Shown: positions 20,053-27,740, numbered from the stretch's first letter. The stretch is DNA of 33,661 bases from Limnohabitans sp. (GCA_030053945.1 JASGCW010000038.1:1-33661); one strand, 5' to 3'. Numbers and translations are program-made. The notes: generated by a model not told the origin, from the letters alone.

Positions 20053-20724
20053 CTATAATAAATCAGGCCTTCTATTCTTTGTATGCTCGTATGCCATTTC
20101 TTCTCGCCATTTATCTATATTAGCTTGATGTCCGCTTAATAAAACATCTGGAACTTTCATTCCTTTATATTCAGCTGGACGTGTGTAAATAGGAGGAGAG
20201 AGTAAATTATCTTGAAAACTATCAGTCAATGCCGAAGTTTCATCGCTTAAAACACCAGGGATTAAGCGAATTAAAGCATCACATAATACAATAGCGCCAA
20301 TTTCACCACCACTTAACACATAATCACCTATGGAGATTTCTTTTGTAATATGCATATCGCGGACACGTTGATCAACACCTTTGTAATGCCCACACAAGAT
20401 AATAATGTTTTCATACATAGACATCTTATTAGCTAGTGGTTGACGTAATGTTTCGCCATCAGGTGTCATATAAATCACCTCGTCATAGTGACGTTCTTCT
20501 TTCAATTTTGATATACACTTGTCTATAGGTTCAATCATCATTACCATTCCAGCACCACCACCAAACTGATAATCGTCTATACTTCGGCGCTTATCTGTTG
20601 TATATTCTCTTAAATTATGGAAATGAACTTCTACTAATCCTTTTTGAATAGCTCTCTTCATAATAGAACCGTCAAAAGGACTTTGCATTAGTTCTGGTAA
20701 AACAGTGATAATATCAATTCTCAT
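20053..20724 (-). CDS. trmD: tRNA (guanine-N1)-methyltransferase
   Basis: Methylates G37 next to the anticodon, using S-adenosylmethionine, to prevent +1 frameshifting. SPOUT/trefoil-knot motifs are clear: [37 protein letters not shown], the knot [12 protein letters not shown] and [16 protein letters not shown] chose the Met that begins [12 protein letters not shown] (20724), giving 223 residues, the usual length in this phylum. The frame continues upstream to 20823, but that part is AT-rich and includes the promoter-like box at 20744-20751. The gene ends in TAG, directly followed by an inverted repeat. Confidence 0.95.
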   Translation of the reverse strand: MRIDIITVLPELMQSPFDGSIMKRAIQKGLVEVHFHNLREYTTDKRRSIDDYQFGGGAGMVMMIEPIDKCISKLKEERHYDEVIYMTPDGETLRQPLANKMSMYENIIILCGHYKGVDQRVRDMHITKEISIGDYVLSGGEIGAIVLCDALIRLIPGVLSDETSALTDSFQDNLLSPPIYTRPAEYKGMKVPDVLLSGHQANIDKWREEMAYEHTKNRRPDLL

Positions 20725-20743
20725 ACTAAGGAAGAAATTTTTG

Positions 20744-20751
20744 CAAAGGTA
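20744..20751 (-). promoter_or_regulatory. Bacteroidetes-type -7 box for trmD
   Basis: Reads TACCTTTG on the minus strand (TAnnTTTG), 19 bp upstream of the chosen trmD start. It supports that start over the longer frame. The -33 box is not clear. Confidence 0.5.
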
Positions 20752-20778
20752 ATCTATTAAATAAATAGTTTTATCTAA

Positions 20779-20806
20779 TTTGAATTTAAATGATTTTATA
20801 TATTCG
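20779..20806 (+). promoter_or_regulatory. Candidate promoter for the hydroxylase gene
   Basis: TTTG (20779-20782), a 16-bp spacer and TATATTCG (20799-20806, one mismatch to TAnnTTTG) lie 22 bp before the start codon. Confidence 0.4.
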
Positions 20807-20828
20807 CAAAAAATAATAAACAAGCAGA

Positions 20829-21968
20829 ATGGAAGTAAAGAGTACAGTAAAATTTGGGGAGGGCATTATTAGTGGTTATATATCTATATTTTTAGGAGTA
20901 TTAACTTTTTTAGGAGTTTTGTGTTTTAAATATCCAGAACAACTTACCACACCAGCTTTTAGAGAGGTTTATACAGGTGAGTCAATGAAAGGATTGCTTA
21001 TAGGATGTATTATTGCAGCATTGCTTTTTGCTGTGTTGAGTTTTTATTTAAGTAATAAGAAAAAACTTTCTTTGATAGGGATTTTATTTTGTACAGCGAC
21101 CATTTTCTTTGGCGGGTTTGATGTTGATCCCAGCGAAGTTGATAAATCAGCTTATCATCTAGGTTTAGATTGGCTAATTTTAGATTTATTTTTGATGGCT
21201 GTTATTTTCATTCCTATCGAAATGGTTTTTCCTAAGCGAAAAGACCAACCTACTTTTCACGAAGAATGGCGTACAGATTTATTGTATTTTACCATAAGTC
21301 ACCTGTTTATTCAGTTTTTCGGGATTATTACGCAAAAGCCAGCTAAGTTATTTTTTGGAGGTTTAGGATTAGATAGAATTCATGAGTTTATACAATCATT
21401 GCCTTTTGGTGTAGAGCTATTTTTAGCTTTCTTTATAACAGATGTATTTCAGTATTGGACACATAGAATTTTTCATACGCATCATTTTTTATGGAGATTT
21501 CATTCGATTCATCACTCGACGTCAAATATGGATTGGTTGGCAGGTTCAAGAACCCATTTTATAGATATTTTTATCACTCGTTCTATGGTGTTTATTCCTT
21601 TATATGTATTAGGGTTTTCGACTATAACTTTCAATGTTTATGTTATTTTTATGGCCATACACGCGGTGCTTATACACGCTAATACTAGAATTAATTTTGG
21701 TTTTTTAAAGTATATTTTTGCAACACCACAATACCATCATTGGCATCATTGTAAGGATCCGAAGCATTATGGTAAAAATTTCGCTACAATTTTTCCTTTT
21801 ATAGATATGATTTTTGGGACTTATTATTTGCCAAAAGATGAATGGCCAAAGGATACAGGACTGCTAGAAACGTATTTTCCTAAAGGATATGTAAAGCAAA
21901 CGGTTTATCCTTTTACAAAAAGTCCATTTGATAAAGATTTAGATATGGAAGAATATTCAGAAAGATAA
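20829..21968 (+). CDS. Sterol desaturase / fatty acid hydroxylase family membrane protein
   Basis: A 379-residue di-iron membrane oxygenase. Four to six hydrophobic helices are visible (about 14-34, 55-74, 82-96, 113-133, 194-208, 255-285). The diagnostic histidine clusters are HRIFH (212-216), HSIHH (225-229) and HHWHH (303-307), spaced as in the family. Such enzymes hydroxylate or desaturate fatty acids, sterols or carotenoid-like lipids at the membrane, using O2. The substrate cannot be assigned. The N-terminal 110 residues, with two or three extra helices, are longer than in minimal family members. The gene is divergent from trmD and ends at a strong terminator. Confidence 0.9.
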   Translation: MEVKSTVKFGEGIISGYISIFLGVLTFLGVLCFKYPEQLTTPAFREVYTGESMKGLLIGCIIAALLFAVLSFYLSNKKKLSLIGILFCTATIFFGGFDVDPSEVDKSAYHLGLDWLILDLFLMAVIFIPIEMVFPKRKDQPTFHEEWRTDLLYFTISHLFIQFFGIITQKPAKLFFGGLGLDRIHEFIQSLPFGVELFLAFFITDVFQYWTHRIFHTHHFLWRFHSIHHSTSNMDWLAGSRTHFIDIFITRSMVFIPLYVLGFSTITFNVYVIFMAIHAVLIHANTRINFGFLKYIFATPQYHHWHHCKDPKHYGKNFATIFPFIDMIFGTYYLPKDEWPKDTGLLETYFPKGYVKQTVYPFTKSPFDKDLDMEEYSER

Positions 21969-21976
21969 ATTTCTTA

Positions 21977-22016
21977 AAAAAAGGTTTCAAGTTTTCTAAC
22001 TCTTGAAACCTTTTTT
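21977..22016. terminator. Bidirectional terminator between the hydroxylase and DUF1569 genes
   Basis: Perfect 15-bp arms (21977-21991 and 22002-22016, AAAAAAGGTTTCAAG and its complement) with a 10-nt loop between two convergent genes. A and T tracts serve both directions. Confidence 0.9.
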
Positions 22017-22018
22017 AT

Positions 22019-22465
22019 TTAAACCCCAAATTGCCTCAAATGATGGTCTAAATGTTTCCATTGTAAATTATTCCAATCTTCGGTTGAAAGTTTACCCCAA
22101 AATGGATGTACTTCTAATTTTATGACTTTAGTTCCGTCTTGAAACTTTCTTGTTTTTTCTATGAGTTCTTGTTTGGTTTTTTCAAAATCATAACTGTTTA
22201 TTCTGATAAACTCTTTTGCTGTAGGTGAATTTTTATTGAACTCAGGAGCATTCAGCCACTTCTTTTTCATCATTCTACCTAATAAACCCATTAAAAAAGG
22301 CATTTTGATTGTTTGCGTACCAAAAGCAATATCAATAGGAGCAATACAGTGTGATAACATTTGATCAATACTCATTTTTCCCCATAAAGCCTTTGTTTCA
22401 GGAGTCAATTTTTCTATTCTTGCGATTAATTCTTCGTTGTCAGTTGGATTGAATATGTTTTTCAT
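22019..22465 (-). CDS. DUF1569 / DinB-like protein
   Basis: A 148-residue small helical protein of the DUF1569 family, part of the DinB/YfiT four-helix superfamily. Visible features are the opening LIARIEKLTPETKALWGKMS, the helix MSIDQMLSHC (His as likely metal ligand) and the end WKHLDHHLRQFGV, where paired histidines would complete a metal site. The segment HPFWGKLSTEDW is typical of this family. Members are cytoplasmic; relatives are thiol-dependent transferases or hydrolases, but no reaction is established here. The gene is separated from the upstream methyltransferase gene by a 146-bp spacer filled with tandem repeats. Confidence 0.85.
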   Translation of the reverse strand: MKNIFNPTDNEELIARIEKLTPETKALWGKMSIDQMLSHCIAPIDIAFGTQTIKMPFLMGLLGRMMKKKWLNAPEFNKNSPTAKEFIRINSYDFEKTKQELIEKTRKFQDGTKVIKLEVHPFWGKLSTEDWNNLQWKHLDHHLRQFGV

Positions 22466-22515
22466 TTTTTAGTTTTTAAATTGTATATAGTATGATATAT
22501 CTGGTTTACCACAAA

Positions 22516-22607
22516 CTGAACACTGTTTGCTGAACACTGCCACTGAAAACTGTTTGCTGAACACTGTTTGCTGAACACTGTTTACTGAATACTGCCACTG
22601 AAAACTG
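22516..22607 (-). repeat. CTGAACACTGTTTG minisatellite
   Basis: Seven head-to-tail units based on CTGAACACTGTTTG, varying between CTGAA-CACTG, -TACTG and -AACTG. A 37-bp block at 22516-22552 is repeated at 22571-22607 with two mismatches. It occupies most of the spacer and reaches to 4 bp from the methyltransferase stop codon (TAG, 22612-22614). Confidence 0.9.
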
Positions 22608-22611
22608 AAGA

Positions 22612-23409
22612 CTATTTTTTTGTTGCTACTATAGAATACACCATTGGAATTTTATTCTCTAAATGTTTTATTCGGTATTTTTTTGGTTCAAATTCTTCGG
22701 TTTGATTAAAACAATTGTATGGTGAATAATCGTATTCATTGAATGAATTTAGTTGAATTCCATTTGAAATTAATGCATTCAAAACTTCTGAGGTAGGATG
22801 ATTCCAAGTGATGGTTTTGGCTTCCATAGGGGCATTTTTATCTGCATAGGTTCCAGTTTCTTCTTCAATAATAGGTTCAATATTAAAGTAACTGTAAAAA
22901 ATTGTTGCAAAATCGTTGTCAAACATCCAAACCACTGGATGAAAATCAGCCATTATAAATCTTCCGTTAGGTTTTAGAAATTGAGATACTATTTTAGCCC
23001 ATTTATCTAAATCTGGTAGCCATCCAATAGTGCCATAACTGGTGAATACAATGTCGAATTGCTCGTTTAAATGATAAGGTAAATCATACAAATCGCAACA
23101 AATAAAATTTGTGTTTAAACCTAATTGGTCATTCATTTCTCGTGCTGTTTGTATCGCTTTATCGGATAAATCGACTCCTGTAGTTTTTGCTCCCATTCGA
23201 GCAAGAGACAAAGTGTCTTGACCAAAATGACATTGTAAATGCAATATTTTTTTGTCAGTAACATCTCCAAATAACTGAAGTTCTATTTCATTTAAAGAAG
23301 ATTTACCATTTAAAAAGTTTTCATTGTCGTAAAAGTCGGAATTTACGTGTACTTCGGTTTTGTTATTCCATGTTTTTTTATTGACTTCGATGTAGTTTAA
23401 ATTTTCCAT
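22612..23409 (-). CDS. Class I SAM-dependent methyltransferase
   Basis: A 265-residue enzyme with a Rossmann-type SAM fold. Motif I is KKILHLQCHFGQDTLSLARMGA (about 53-74), where HFGQD takes the place of the usual GxGxG. The acidic end of strand 2 is TGVDLSDKAI, and motif II/III is QFDIVFTSYGTIGWLPDLDKW with the post-motif FLKPNGRFIMADFHP. The C-terminal third (EEEFEPKKY-like, PMVYSIVATKK) is the substrate cap. The substrate is unknown. The start codon is 1 bp from the stop of the acetyltransferase gene, so the two form an operon. The stop is TAG and is followed by a tandem repeat. Confidence 0.88.
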   Translation of the reverse strand: MENLNYIEVNKKTWNNKTEVHVNSDFYDNENFLNGKSSLNEIELQLFGDVTDKKILHLQCHFGQDTLSLARMGAKTTGVDLSDKAIQTAREMNDQLGLNTNFICCDLYDLPYHLNEQFDIVFTSYGTIGWLPDLDKWAKIVSQFLKPNGRFIMADFHPVVWMFDNDFATIFYSYFNIEPIIEEETGTYADKNAPMEAKTITWNHPTSEVLNALISNGIQLNSFNEYDYSPYNCFNQTEEFEPKKYRIKHLENKIPMVYSIVATKK

Positions 23410-23410
23410 A

Positions 23411-23869
23411 TTATAAGTTTAATTCCATTTGAATGTCGGCTCTTGCATAGTCGGTTTCATCCATAGGTGTTTCAATAAAATTGTATTTTGTGTATAAATT
23501 TAATGCAGGTTTTAGTATTCGGTTAGATACTAAAAATATTTTCTTTGCTTTTTTATTTTTGGCAAAATCAATACAAGCTTCCATTAATAAGTTGCTCAAT
23601 TTCATACCTTGAAATTTTTTGTCAACCGCCATTTTTGCTAACTCATAAAGGGCATCATTGGTTTTTATCATAGCAACAGTGCCAGCGACTTCATCATTTA
23701 CAAGACAAAAAAAGATTTCGCCATCGTTTGCTATGATATCTTCTTCAATAGTATTGAAAGTTTCCATATCGTGAGGTTCTATATAAAAATATTCTTCCAG
23801 CCACGCTTTATTGAGACGAATAAAATCATCTTTATATTGTGATTGATAAGGAACTATTTTGACTTCCAT
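23411..23869 (-). CDS. GNAT family N-acetyltransferase
   Basis: A 152-residue acetyl-CoA-dependent acetyltransferase. Strand 4 is EIFFCLVNDEVAGTVAMIK, and the acetyl-CoA loop is VDKKFQGMKLSNLLMEACIDFA (motif A with Q-G-x-x-x). The C-terminal motif B is AKKIFLVSNRILKPALNLYTKYNFIET. The substrate is not predictable. It is the first gene of a two-gene unit with the methyltransferase, and is divergent from the immunophilin gene with only 48 bp between start codons. Confidence 0.88.
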   Translation of the reverse strand: MEVKIVPYQSQYKDDFIRLNKAWLEEYFYIEPHDMETFNTIEEDIIANDGEIFFCLVNDEVAGTVAMIKTNDALYELAKMAVDKKFQGMKLSNLLMEACIDFAKNKKAKKIFLVSNRILKPALNLYTKYNFIETPMDETDYARADIQMELNL

Positions 23870-23884
23870 TTGAATTTATTATTG

Positions 23885-23892
23885 TAATTTTG
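23885..23892 (+). promoter_or_regulatory. Bacteroidetes-type -7 box for the immunophilin gene
   Basis: TAATTTTG matches TAnnTTTG exactly, 25 bp before the start codon. A TTTG lies about 23 bp further upstream, inside the start of the divergent acetyltransferase gene. Confidence 0.45.
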
Positions 23893-23917
23893 CCATTCAA
23901 ATTTAAAGAATTATACT

Positions 23918-24850
23918 ATGCAAGACGGTATTTACGCAAAATTTAATACTTCTAAAGGAGCGATTGTTGTAAAATTGACTCACGATTTGACTCCAGGTAC
24001 AGTGGGGAACTTTGTAGGTTTAGCGGAAGGGAATTTAGAAAATTCGGTTAAACCACAGGGACAAAAATATTATGACGGATTAAAATTTCACCGTGTTATT
24101 CCTGATTTTATGATTCAAGGTGGTTGTCCTCTTGGAACAGGAACAGGCGATGCGGGATATAAATTTGATGACGAGTTTCATCCAAGTTTAAAACATGATA
24201 AGCCAGGGGTTTTGTCTATGGCAAATGCAGGTCCTGGAACTAATGGTTCTCAGTTTTTTATTACTCATGTTGCTACTCCTTGGTTAGATGGTAAGCATTC
24301 TGTTTTTGGTCACGTGGTTGAAGGTCAAGATGTGGTAGATGCTGTTGCTCAAGACGATGCATTAGAAAGTGTTGAGATTATTAGAGTAGGGACTGATGCT
24401 GAAAACTGGAATGCCATTGAAGCGTTTAGAACATTTGAAGGTTCACGTCTAAAAAGAATTGAAGAAGCAAAACGTCAAGCAGAAGAAGCTATGGAAAAAT
24501 TAGCGGCTGGTTTTGATAAAACAGAAAGCGGATTGCGTTATAAAATTATCCAAAAAGGTAATGGTACAAAAGCTGAGGCAGGAAAGACAGTGTCTGTTCA
24601 CTACACAGGTCAGTTAGAAAATGGTAAAACATTTGATAGCTCATATCCTAGAAAAAAGCCTATCGAATTCCCTCTGGGGCGTGGTAATGTAATTGAAGGT
24701 TGGGATGAAGGAATTGCACTTTTACAAGTTGGTGATAAAGCTCGTTTTGTAATTCCTGCTTATTTAGGTTACGGAGAGAGAGGTGCTGGAGGAGTTATTC
24801 CGCCTAACGCTACTTTAGTTTTTGATGTAGAATTAATGGATGTGAAATAA
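23918..24850 (+). CDS. Dual-family immunophilin: cyclophilin-FKBP fusion
   Basis: A 310-residue peptidyl-prolyl isomerase with two unrelated catalytic domains. Residues 1-160 are cyclophilin: [13 protein letters not shown] (57-69, catalytic Arg59), [15 protein letters not shown] (101-115) and [12 protein letters not shown] (120-131). Residues 168-200 form a charged helix, probably coiled ([19 protein letters not shown]). Residues 205-310 are [21 protein letters not shown] (226-242), [18 protein letters not shown] (257-274) and [17 protein letters not shown] (284-300). Active-site Tyr, Asp and Trp are all present. No signal peptide is visible, so it is cytoplasmic. Such fusions are known in flavobacteria and a few other groups. 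The stop codon lies inside the target duplication of the MITE that follows. Confidence 0.95.
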   Translation: MQDGIYAKFNTSKGAIVVKLTHDLTPGTVGNFVGLAEGNLENSVKPQGQKYYDGLKFHRVIPDFMIQGGCPLGTGTGDAGYKFDDEFHPSLKHDKPGVLSMANAGPGTNGSQFFITHVATPWLDGKHSVFGHVVEGQDVVDAVAQDDALESVEIIRVGTDAENWNAIEAFRTFEGSRLKRIEEAKRQAEEAMEKLAAGFDKTESGLRYKIIQKGNGTKAEAGKTVSVHYTGQLENGKTFDSSYPRKKPIEFPLGRGNVIEGWDEGIALLQVGDKARFVIPAYLGYGERGAGGVIPPNATLVFDVELMDVK

Positions 24851-24852
24851 TT

Positions 24853-25085
24853 GTAACTATTCAGCTAGTTAAGACTTGCTGAAAAACTTTTATTTTATTT
24901 GTTATCAAAGCTTTAAAACAACACAATCAAATTATTATTAGTTTTCTACAAACTTGAATAATTACTTGATTTTAAGCTATTACACCTGACAGGTTTTCAA
25001 AACCTGTCAGGTGTAGTAAAGAAACCGAATTTAGCAGCAGCTCCTATTTATTGACAAACGAACAAAGTATTAGCTGAATAGTTAC
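24853..25085. mobile_element. MITE with IS66-like ends inserted at the immunophilin stop codon
   Basis: A 233-bp element with 15-bp perfect inverted ends GTAACTATTCAGCTA (24853-24867, 25071-25085) and a perfect 8-bp target duplication AAATAATT (24845-24852, 25086-25093). The left duplication contains the last Lys codon and TAA of the immunophilin gene, so insertion left the protein unchanged. It shares ends with the element at 9975-10096 and also has a strong internal palindrome (24981-25015, 17-bp perfect arms around one base). There is no coding capacity for a transposase. Confidence 0.88.
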
Positions 25086-25115
25086 AAATAATTAATCCTT
25101 AAACTTTTTCTAAAT

Positions 25116-25143
25116 CCTGATAATTTACTATCAGGTTTTTTTT
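25116..25143 (+). terminator. Displaced terminator of the immunophilin gene
   Basis: CCTGATA / TATCAGG (25116-25122, 25129-25135) followed by eight T. It lies 265 bp from the immunophilin stop, but only about 25 bp if the MITE and one duplication are removed. Confidence 0.75.
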
Positions 25144-25172
25144 ATTTTTACTTTCAACAAAACAAAAATAAA

Positions 25173-25472
25173 ATGATTAAAAAAAGTATTTCAATATTGA
25201 TTTTAGGGAGTGCTATTTATGCTTGCGGGCCTAAAGCAACTCAATCTACTCCAGAGATTCCATCAACTCCCGAAGTAAAAGTTTCAGAAGCTACCTTAGC
25301 AGAAGGTAAAACTTTATATGAAAATAATTGTGGAAAATGTCATAAACTTTATGAGCCTTCAGCATATGGTAAAGACCGTTGGGTGAAAATCCTGAATTGG
25401 ATGGCTCCTAAAGCCAAGATTACGGATGAGCAAAAAGCAAAAGTTTTCGCTTATGTTTCTTATGGTAAATAA
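25173..25472 (+). CDS. Small one-heme c-type cytochrome lipoprotein
   Basis: A 99-residue protein. The signal peptide ends in a lipobox with Cys18 (SAIYAC), so it is membrane-anchored and faces the periplasm. A Pro/Thr/Ser linker (about 20-38) leads to a minimal class I cytochrome c domain. Its heme motif is CGKCH (53-57), with Met77 in LNWMAPKAKI as probable axial ligand and a terminal helix EQKAKVFAYVSYG. It would carry electrons between membrane complexes or to a periplasmic reductase; the partner is unknown. It faces a TlpA-type thioredoxin gene across a shared terminator. Thioredoxins of that class can take part in cytochrome maturation, but a functional link is only a suggestion. Confidence 0.88.
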   Translation: MIKKSISILILGSAIYACGPKATQSTPEIPSTPEVKVSEATLAEGKTLYENNCGKCHKLYEPSAYGKDRWVKILNWMAPKAKITDEQKAKVFAYVSYGK

Positions 25473-25506
25473 AAAAATCCCGATACTATTTGTATCGGGA
25501 TTTTTT
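25472..25506. terminator. Bidirectional terminator between cytochrome and thioredoxin genes
   Basis: Perfect 15-bp arms AAAAAATCCCGATAC (25472-25486) and its complement (25492-25506) with a 5-nt loop, between convergent genes. Confidence 0.9.
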
Positions 25507-25925
25507 TTACTTTAATAATTCTGAAATTTTAGATTTCAATTCTTCTCCAAATAAATCTTTAGCTACTATTTTTCCGTTTGCATCTAATATAATTGTCGAA
25601 GGAATACTTTCAATTCCATATTGTTTAGCAATTGGGTCTTTCCACTGCATTAAATTTGATACATGAATCCAACTTAATTTATCCTTTGCAATAGCTTCTG
25701 TCCAATTAGTTTTTTCTTTATCTAAGGAAACCCCAATTATATTTAGACCTTTTGAATGAAATTCATTATAGATAGCCACCATATTTGGACTCTCTTTTCT
25801 ACAAGGGGGACACCAAGATGCCCAAAAATCTATAATTGTAACTTTTCCTAAAGATTCTTTTAGAGAAACTATTTTCCCTTCTGGTGTTTTAGCACTAAAA
25901 TTAGGAGCTAAGTTATCTTCAGTTA
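25507..25925 (-). pseudogene. C-terminal TlpA thioredoxin half, out of frame with its N-terminal half
   Basis: Reading the minus strand from just after the A10 tract gives TEDNLAPNFSAKTPEGK, then VTIIDFWASWCPPCRKES with the redox motif WCPPC, then GLNIIGVSLDKEKTNW, YGIESIPSTIILDANGK (cis-Pro loop) and the C-terminal helix. This is a complete TlpA/ResA-type thioredoxin domain of about 135 residues. No start codon or signal peptide of its own precedes the active site; the first ATG is after WCPPC. The upstream half lies one frame away and ends at a TAA right after ten A. A single extra A in the transcript, or a -1 ribosomal shift, would join them. It is either a frameshift mutant, a sequencing error, or a gene expressed by slippage. 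Confidence 0.8.
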
Positions 25926-26648
25926 TTTTTTTTTTGACGTTTGTGCTTTATTAGCATCGTCAAGTTGTTTTTTTATTTTTTTACCTACAGAAGTTTCTTT
26001 CAAGCTTGAATCTAAGGCATCATATTGTTTGTTGATAGCTTTTAAATCAAATTTTGGATTGTTGAAAAGAGTAGGAATTAATAATAATGAAATAAAAGAA
26101 CTTTTATTTTCTTCTATATATTTTGTGTTTGTAGTAAGAAACTCTTCCTGATATTTAGAGAATTCTTTGTTTAATTTATTCATTACAACAGTGTCATTAG
26201 CTTTTTGAGCTTCTTGCATTTTTGTAACGTTATTTTTTTGAAAATTCATCATTCTTTTTTGAATCTCTAACATTTTAGAATTGTATTTCTTTAATTCTTC
26301 ATTGTTTAAAGTTCCGCTAAATTTTGCAAGACCTATACTGTCTTTATTGATAACTGTAGAAATGTTTCCTTTTTCTAATATTAGAACAGCAGAACCATTA
26401 TATTTATCAAAACGGATAAAACGTAATTGAGGTTCTTTTGCCTCTCCTTCAAATTCAAATTTTCCATTTGTTACTTTTACAGTGTCAACAGCTATTGGCA
26501 TTCCTGTATTTTCATCTTGTTTTTCAAGAAATACACTTGTTCCTTCGTTTAATCCTTTGATCTCACCAGAAATTTTGTAACCATCTCCGAAAACTCCGTT
26601 ACATGAAGTAACTACAATAGCTAAAGCTAATACTATTAATCTTTTCAT
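25923..26648 (-). CDS. N-terminal half of a TlpA-type lipoprotein (DUF4369 domain)
   Basis: A 241-residue product with a lipoprotein signal ending VVTSC (Cys16). A DUF4369 domain follows at about 22-115 (YKISGEIKGLNEGTSVFLEK, GKFEFEGEAKEPQLRFIRF, SAVLILEKGNISTVI), then a helical linker with heptad character (about 115-235). It ends TSKKK where ten A run into TAA. In Bacteroidota this architecture normally continues into a thioredoxin domain, giving about 370 residues, and that domain is present immediately downstream in the -1 frame. Alone it would be an envelope lipoprotein without redox function. Confidence 0.85.
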   Translation of the reverse strand: MKRLIVLALAIVVTSCNGVFGDGYKISGEIKGLNEGTSVFLEKQDENTGMPIAVDTVKVTNGKFEFEGEAKEPQLRFIRFDKYNGSAVLILEKGNISTVINKDSIGLAKFSGTLNNEELKKYNSKMLEIQKRMMNFQKNNVTKMQEAQKANDTVVMNKLNKEFSKYQEEFLTTNTKYIEENKSSFISLLLIPTLFNNPKFDLKAINKQYDALDSSLKETSVGKKIKKQLDDANKAQTSKKK

Positions 26649-26670
26649 TTGTTTTTAATAAATTTGTTCG

Positions 26671-26700
26671 CAAAAATAACCTATTTATATAGAAATCAAA
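26671..26700 (-). promoter_or_regulatory. Promoter of the TlpA-type gene
   Basis: On the minus strand: TTTG (26700-26697), an 18-bp spacer and TATTTTTG (26678-26671). Both boxes match the Bacteroidetes consensus exactly, 22 bp before the start codon. Confidence 0.6.
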
Positions 26701-26734
26701 GCCCTTTTAAGTTTTATTTAATAGTTTAATTGAA

Positions 26735-27283
26735 GTGAGTCAGAAAAAAAATAAATATATTCCTAAAGCGAATTCGTTAAAAAATGCTTTTTGTGTGTTT
26801 GAAGAAAGAGTTTTTGAAGAGGTTGAAGGACTTAAAGAGGATTATAAAAGTAAATCTGGGAGTATTTATTTTTATACTAAAGAGGGTATGTATCGCTATT
26901 CTAATCACTGGGGAAGATTGGCGAATAGTAAATGGAGGTTAATAAATAAGGATTTGACGGATTCTAAATATAAATTAGGATTTGCAAACTGGAATCAATT
27001 TTATCCCGACAATGACTATGAAAAGTTATATTATTTAGATTGGAACAAGTCTAAAAACGAAATTCTATATCAGCATAAAAATGATCCTGCTTATTCAGGT
27101 TTAGAAATTCTAAGAACAAGTATAGAAACAATAAAACGTCTAAAAAATGCTCGAAATATTTTGACATTAACTAATTGGGCTAAACATTTTGATGAGGATA
27201 TTGATGTATTGAGGGAAAAAATTATTAATGATTTAATTTATACAGATTTGTCTTTAGAAGAGATAAAAAGAAAGTACCTATGA
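26735..27283 (+). CDS. Hypothetical protein, 182 aa
   Basis: I do not recognise this family. It starts with GTG (residues SQKKNKYIPKAN follow). The protein is soluble, with no signal or membrane segment. Residues 38-75 hold aromatic strands (SGSIYFYTKEGMYRYSNHWG, KWRLINKDLT), and residues 80-115 contain many Trp, Tyr and Asp (NWNQFYPDNDYEKLYYLDW). The C-terminal 60 residues look helical (ILRTSIETIKRLKNARNI ... DLSLEEIKRKYL). The mix of a small beta domain and a helical tail suggests a compact cytoplasmic protein. Its TGA overlaps the ATG of a 46-codon gene, so both are probably translated together. It is divergent from the TlpA-type gene. Confidence 0.65.
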   Translation: MSQKKNKYIPKANSLKNAFCVFEERVFEEVEGLKEDYKSKSGSIYFYTKEGMYRYSNHWGRLANSKWRLINKDLTDSKYKLGFANWNQFYPDNDYEKLYYLDWNKSKNEILYQHKNDPAYSGLEILRTSIETIKRLKNARNILTLTNWAKHFDEDIDVLREKIINDLIYTDLSLEEIKRKYL

Positions 27284-27420
27284 GTAGAAAAAATCAAGCA
27301 AATATCAAAAAATATAATGATAAGTTGCATAAAGCAGAATCTAAAGCTAAAATGCAAAAAGTTGAGCGAAAGGCTCAACTTAAAGCAATATTAAAAAAGT
27401 TTAACGAAAATAAAGATTAA
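27280..27420 (+). CDS. Small basic protein, 46 aa, coupled to upstream gene
   Basis: The ATGA overlap with the 182-residue gene marks a coupled small gene. The product (MSRKNQANIKKYNDKLHKAE ...) has about 15 Lys or Arg and no hydrophobic segment. It would form one long charged helix (ESKAKMQKVERKAQLKAILKK), perhaps a coiled coil or nucleic-acid binder. Its TAA overlaps the convergent DUF2892 stop codon by 2 bp. There is no homology I can name. Confidence 0.55.
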   Translation: MSRKNQANIKKYNDKLHKAESKAKMQKVERKAQLKAILKKFNENKD

Positions 27421-27602
27421 TCTTCAATTTCAAATTTGGTTAAAATAGTTTCTAACAAGCACCATTTTGTAATGGATGATTGTAATAAATTAGCACCAAC
27501 AAATGCAGTAAACCAATACCAATTAGCATCAATATAATGAGCCAAAAGTAAGCTTATTAGGACAAACGAACCTGCAAAGGCTCTTACGATTCTATTTTTC
27601 AT
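27417..27602 (-). CDS. DUF2892 (YgaP-like) small membrane protein
   Basis: A 61-residue inner-membrane protein with two hydrophobic helices (about 8-22 FAGSFVLISLLLAHY and 28-42 WYWFTAFVGANLLQS). After the second helix comes the family-typical turn SSITKWCLLETIL. DUF2892 occurs alone or fused to rhodanese domains; its function is not established. It is the last gene downstream of the efflux operon on this strand, but a 167-bp spacer with a long hairpin and a repeat separates them. Confidence 0.82.
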   Translation of the reverse strand: MKNRIVRAFAGSFVLISLLLAHYIDANWYWFTAFVGANLLQSSITKWCLLETILTKFEIED

Positions 27603-27632
27603 ATGTAGATAATTATTTGTTTTTTATTTGTC

Positions 27633-27700
27633 ATATGGTATCGCCTTATCTTCATTGGTGTTTGTTTGCAACAAACCTGTTGTTAGTGGCGATTTCATAT
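27633..27700 (-). repeat. 68-nt nested hairpin
   Basis: The outer arms (27633-27645 and 27688-27700) pair at 11 of 13 positions, including ATCGCC/GGCGAT. An inner perfect hairpin GTTTGTT-tgc-AACAAAC lies at 27660-27676. It sits between the RND pump gene and DUF2892 and resembles an intergenic folded repeat more than a terminator, as no T run follows. Confidence 0.55.
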
Positions 27701-27740
27701 CTTTTTAAATTTAATATTAAGAGTATAATCTGTGATCTAC

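Noticed and set aside
20725..20823. 33-residue N-terminal extension of TrmD
   Set aside because: The extension is not part of the family fold and overlaps a promoter-like box; the normal start is [12 protein letters not shown].
27633..27700. Integron attC site
   Set aside because: The expected RYYYAAC and GTTRRRY cores are not both present and no integrase is in the window.
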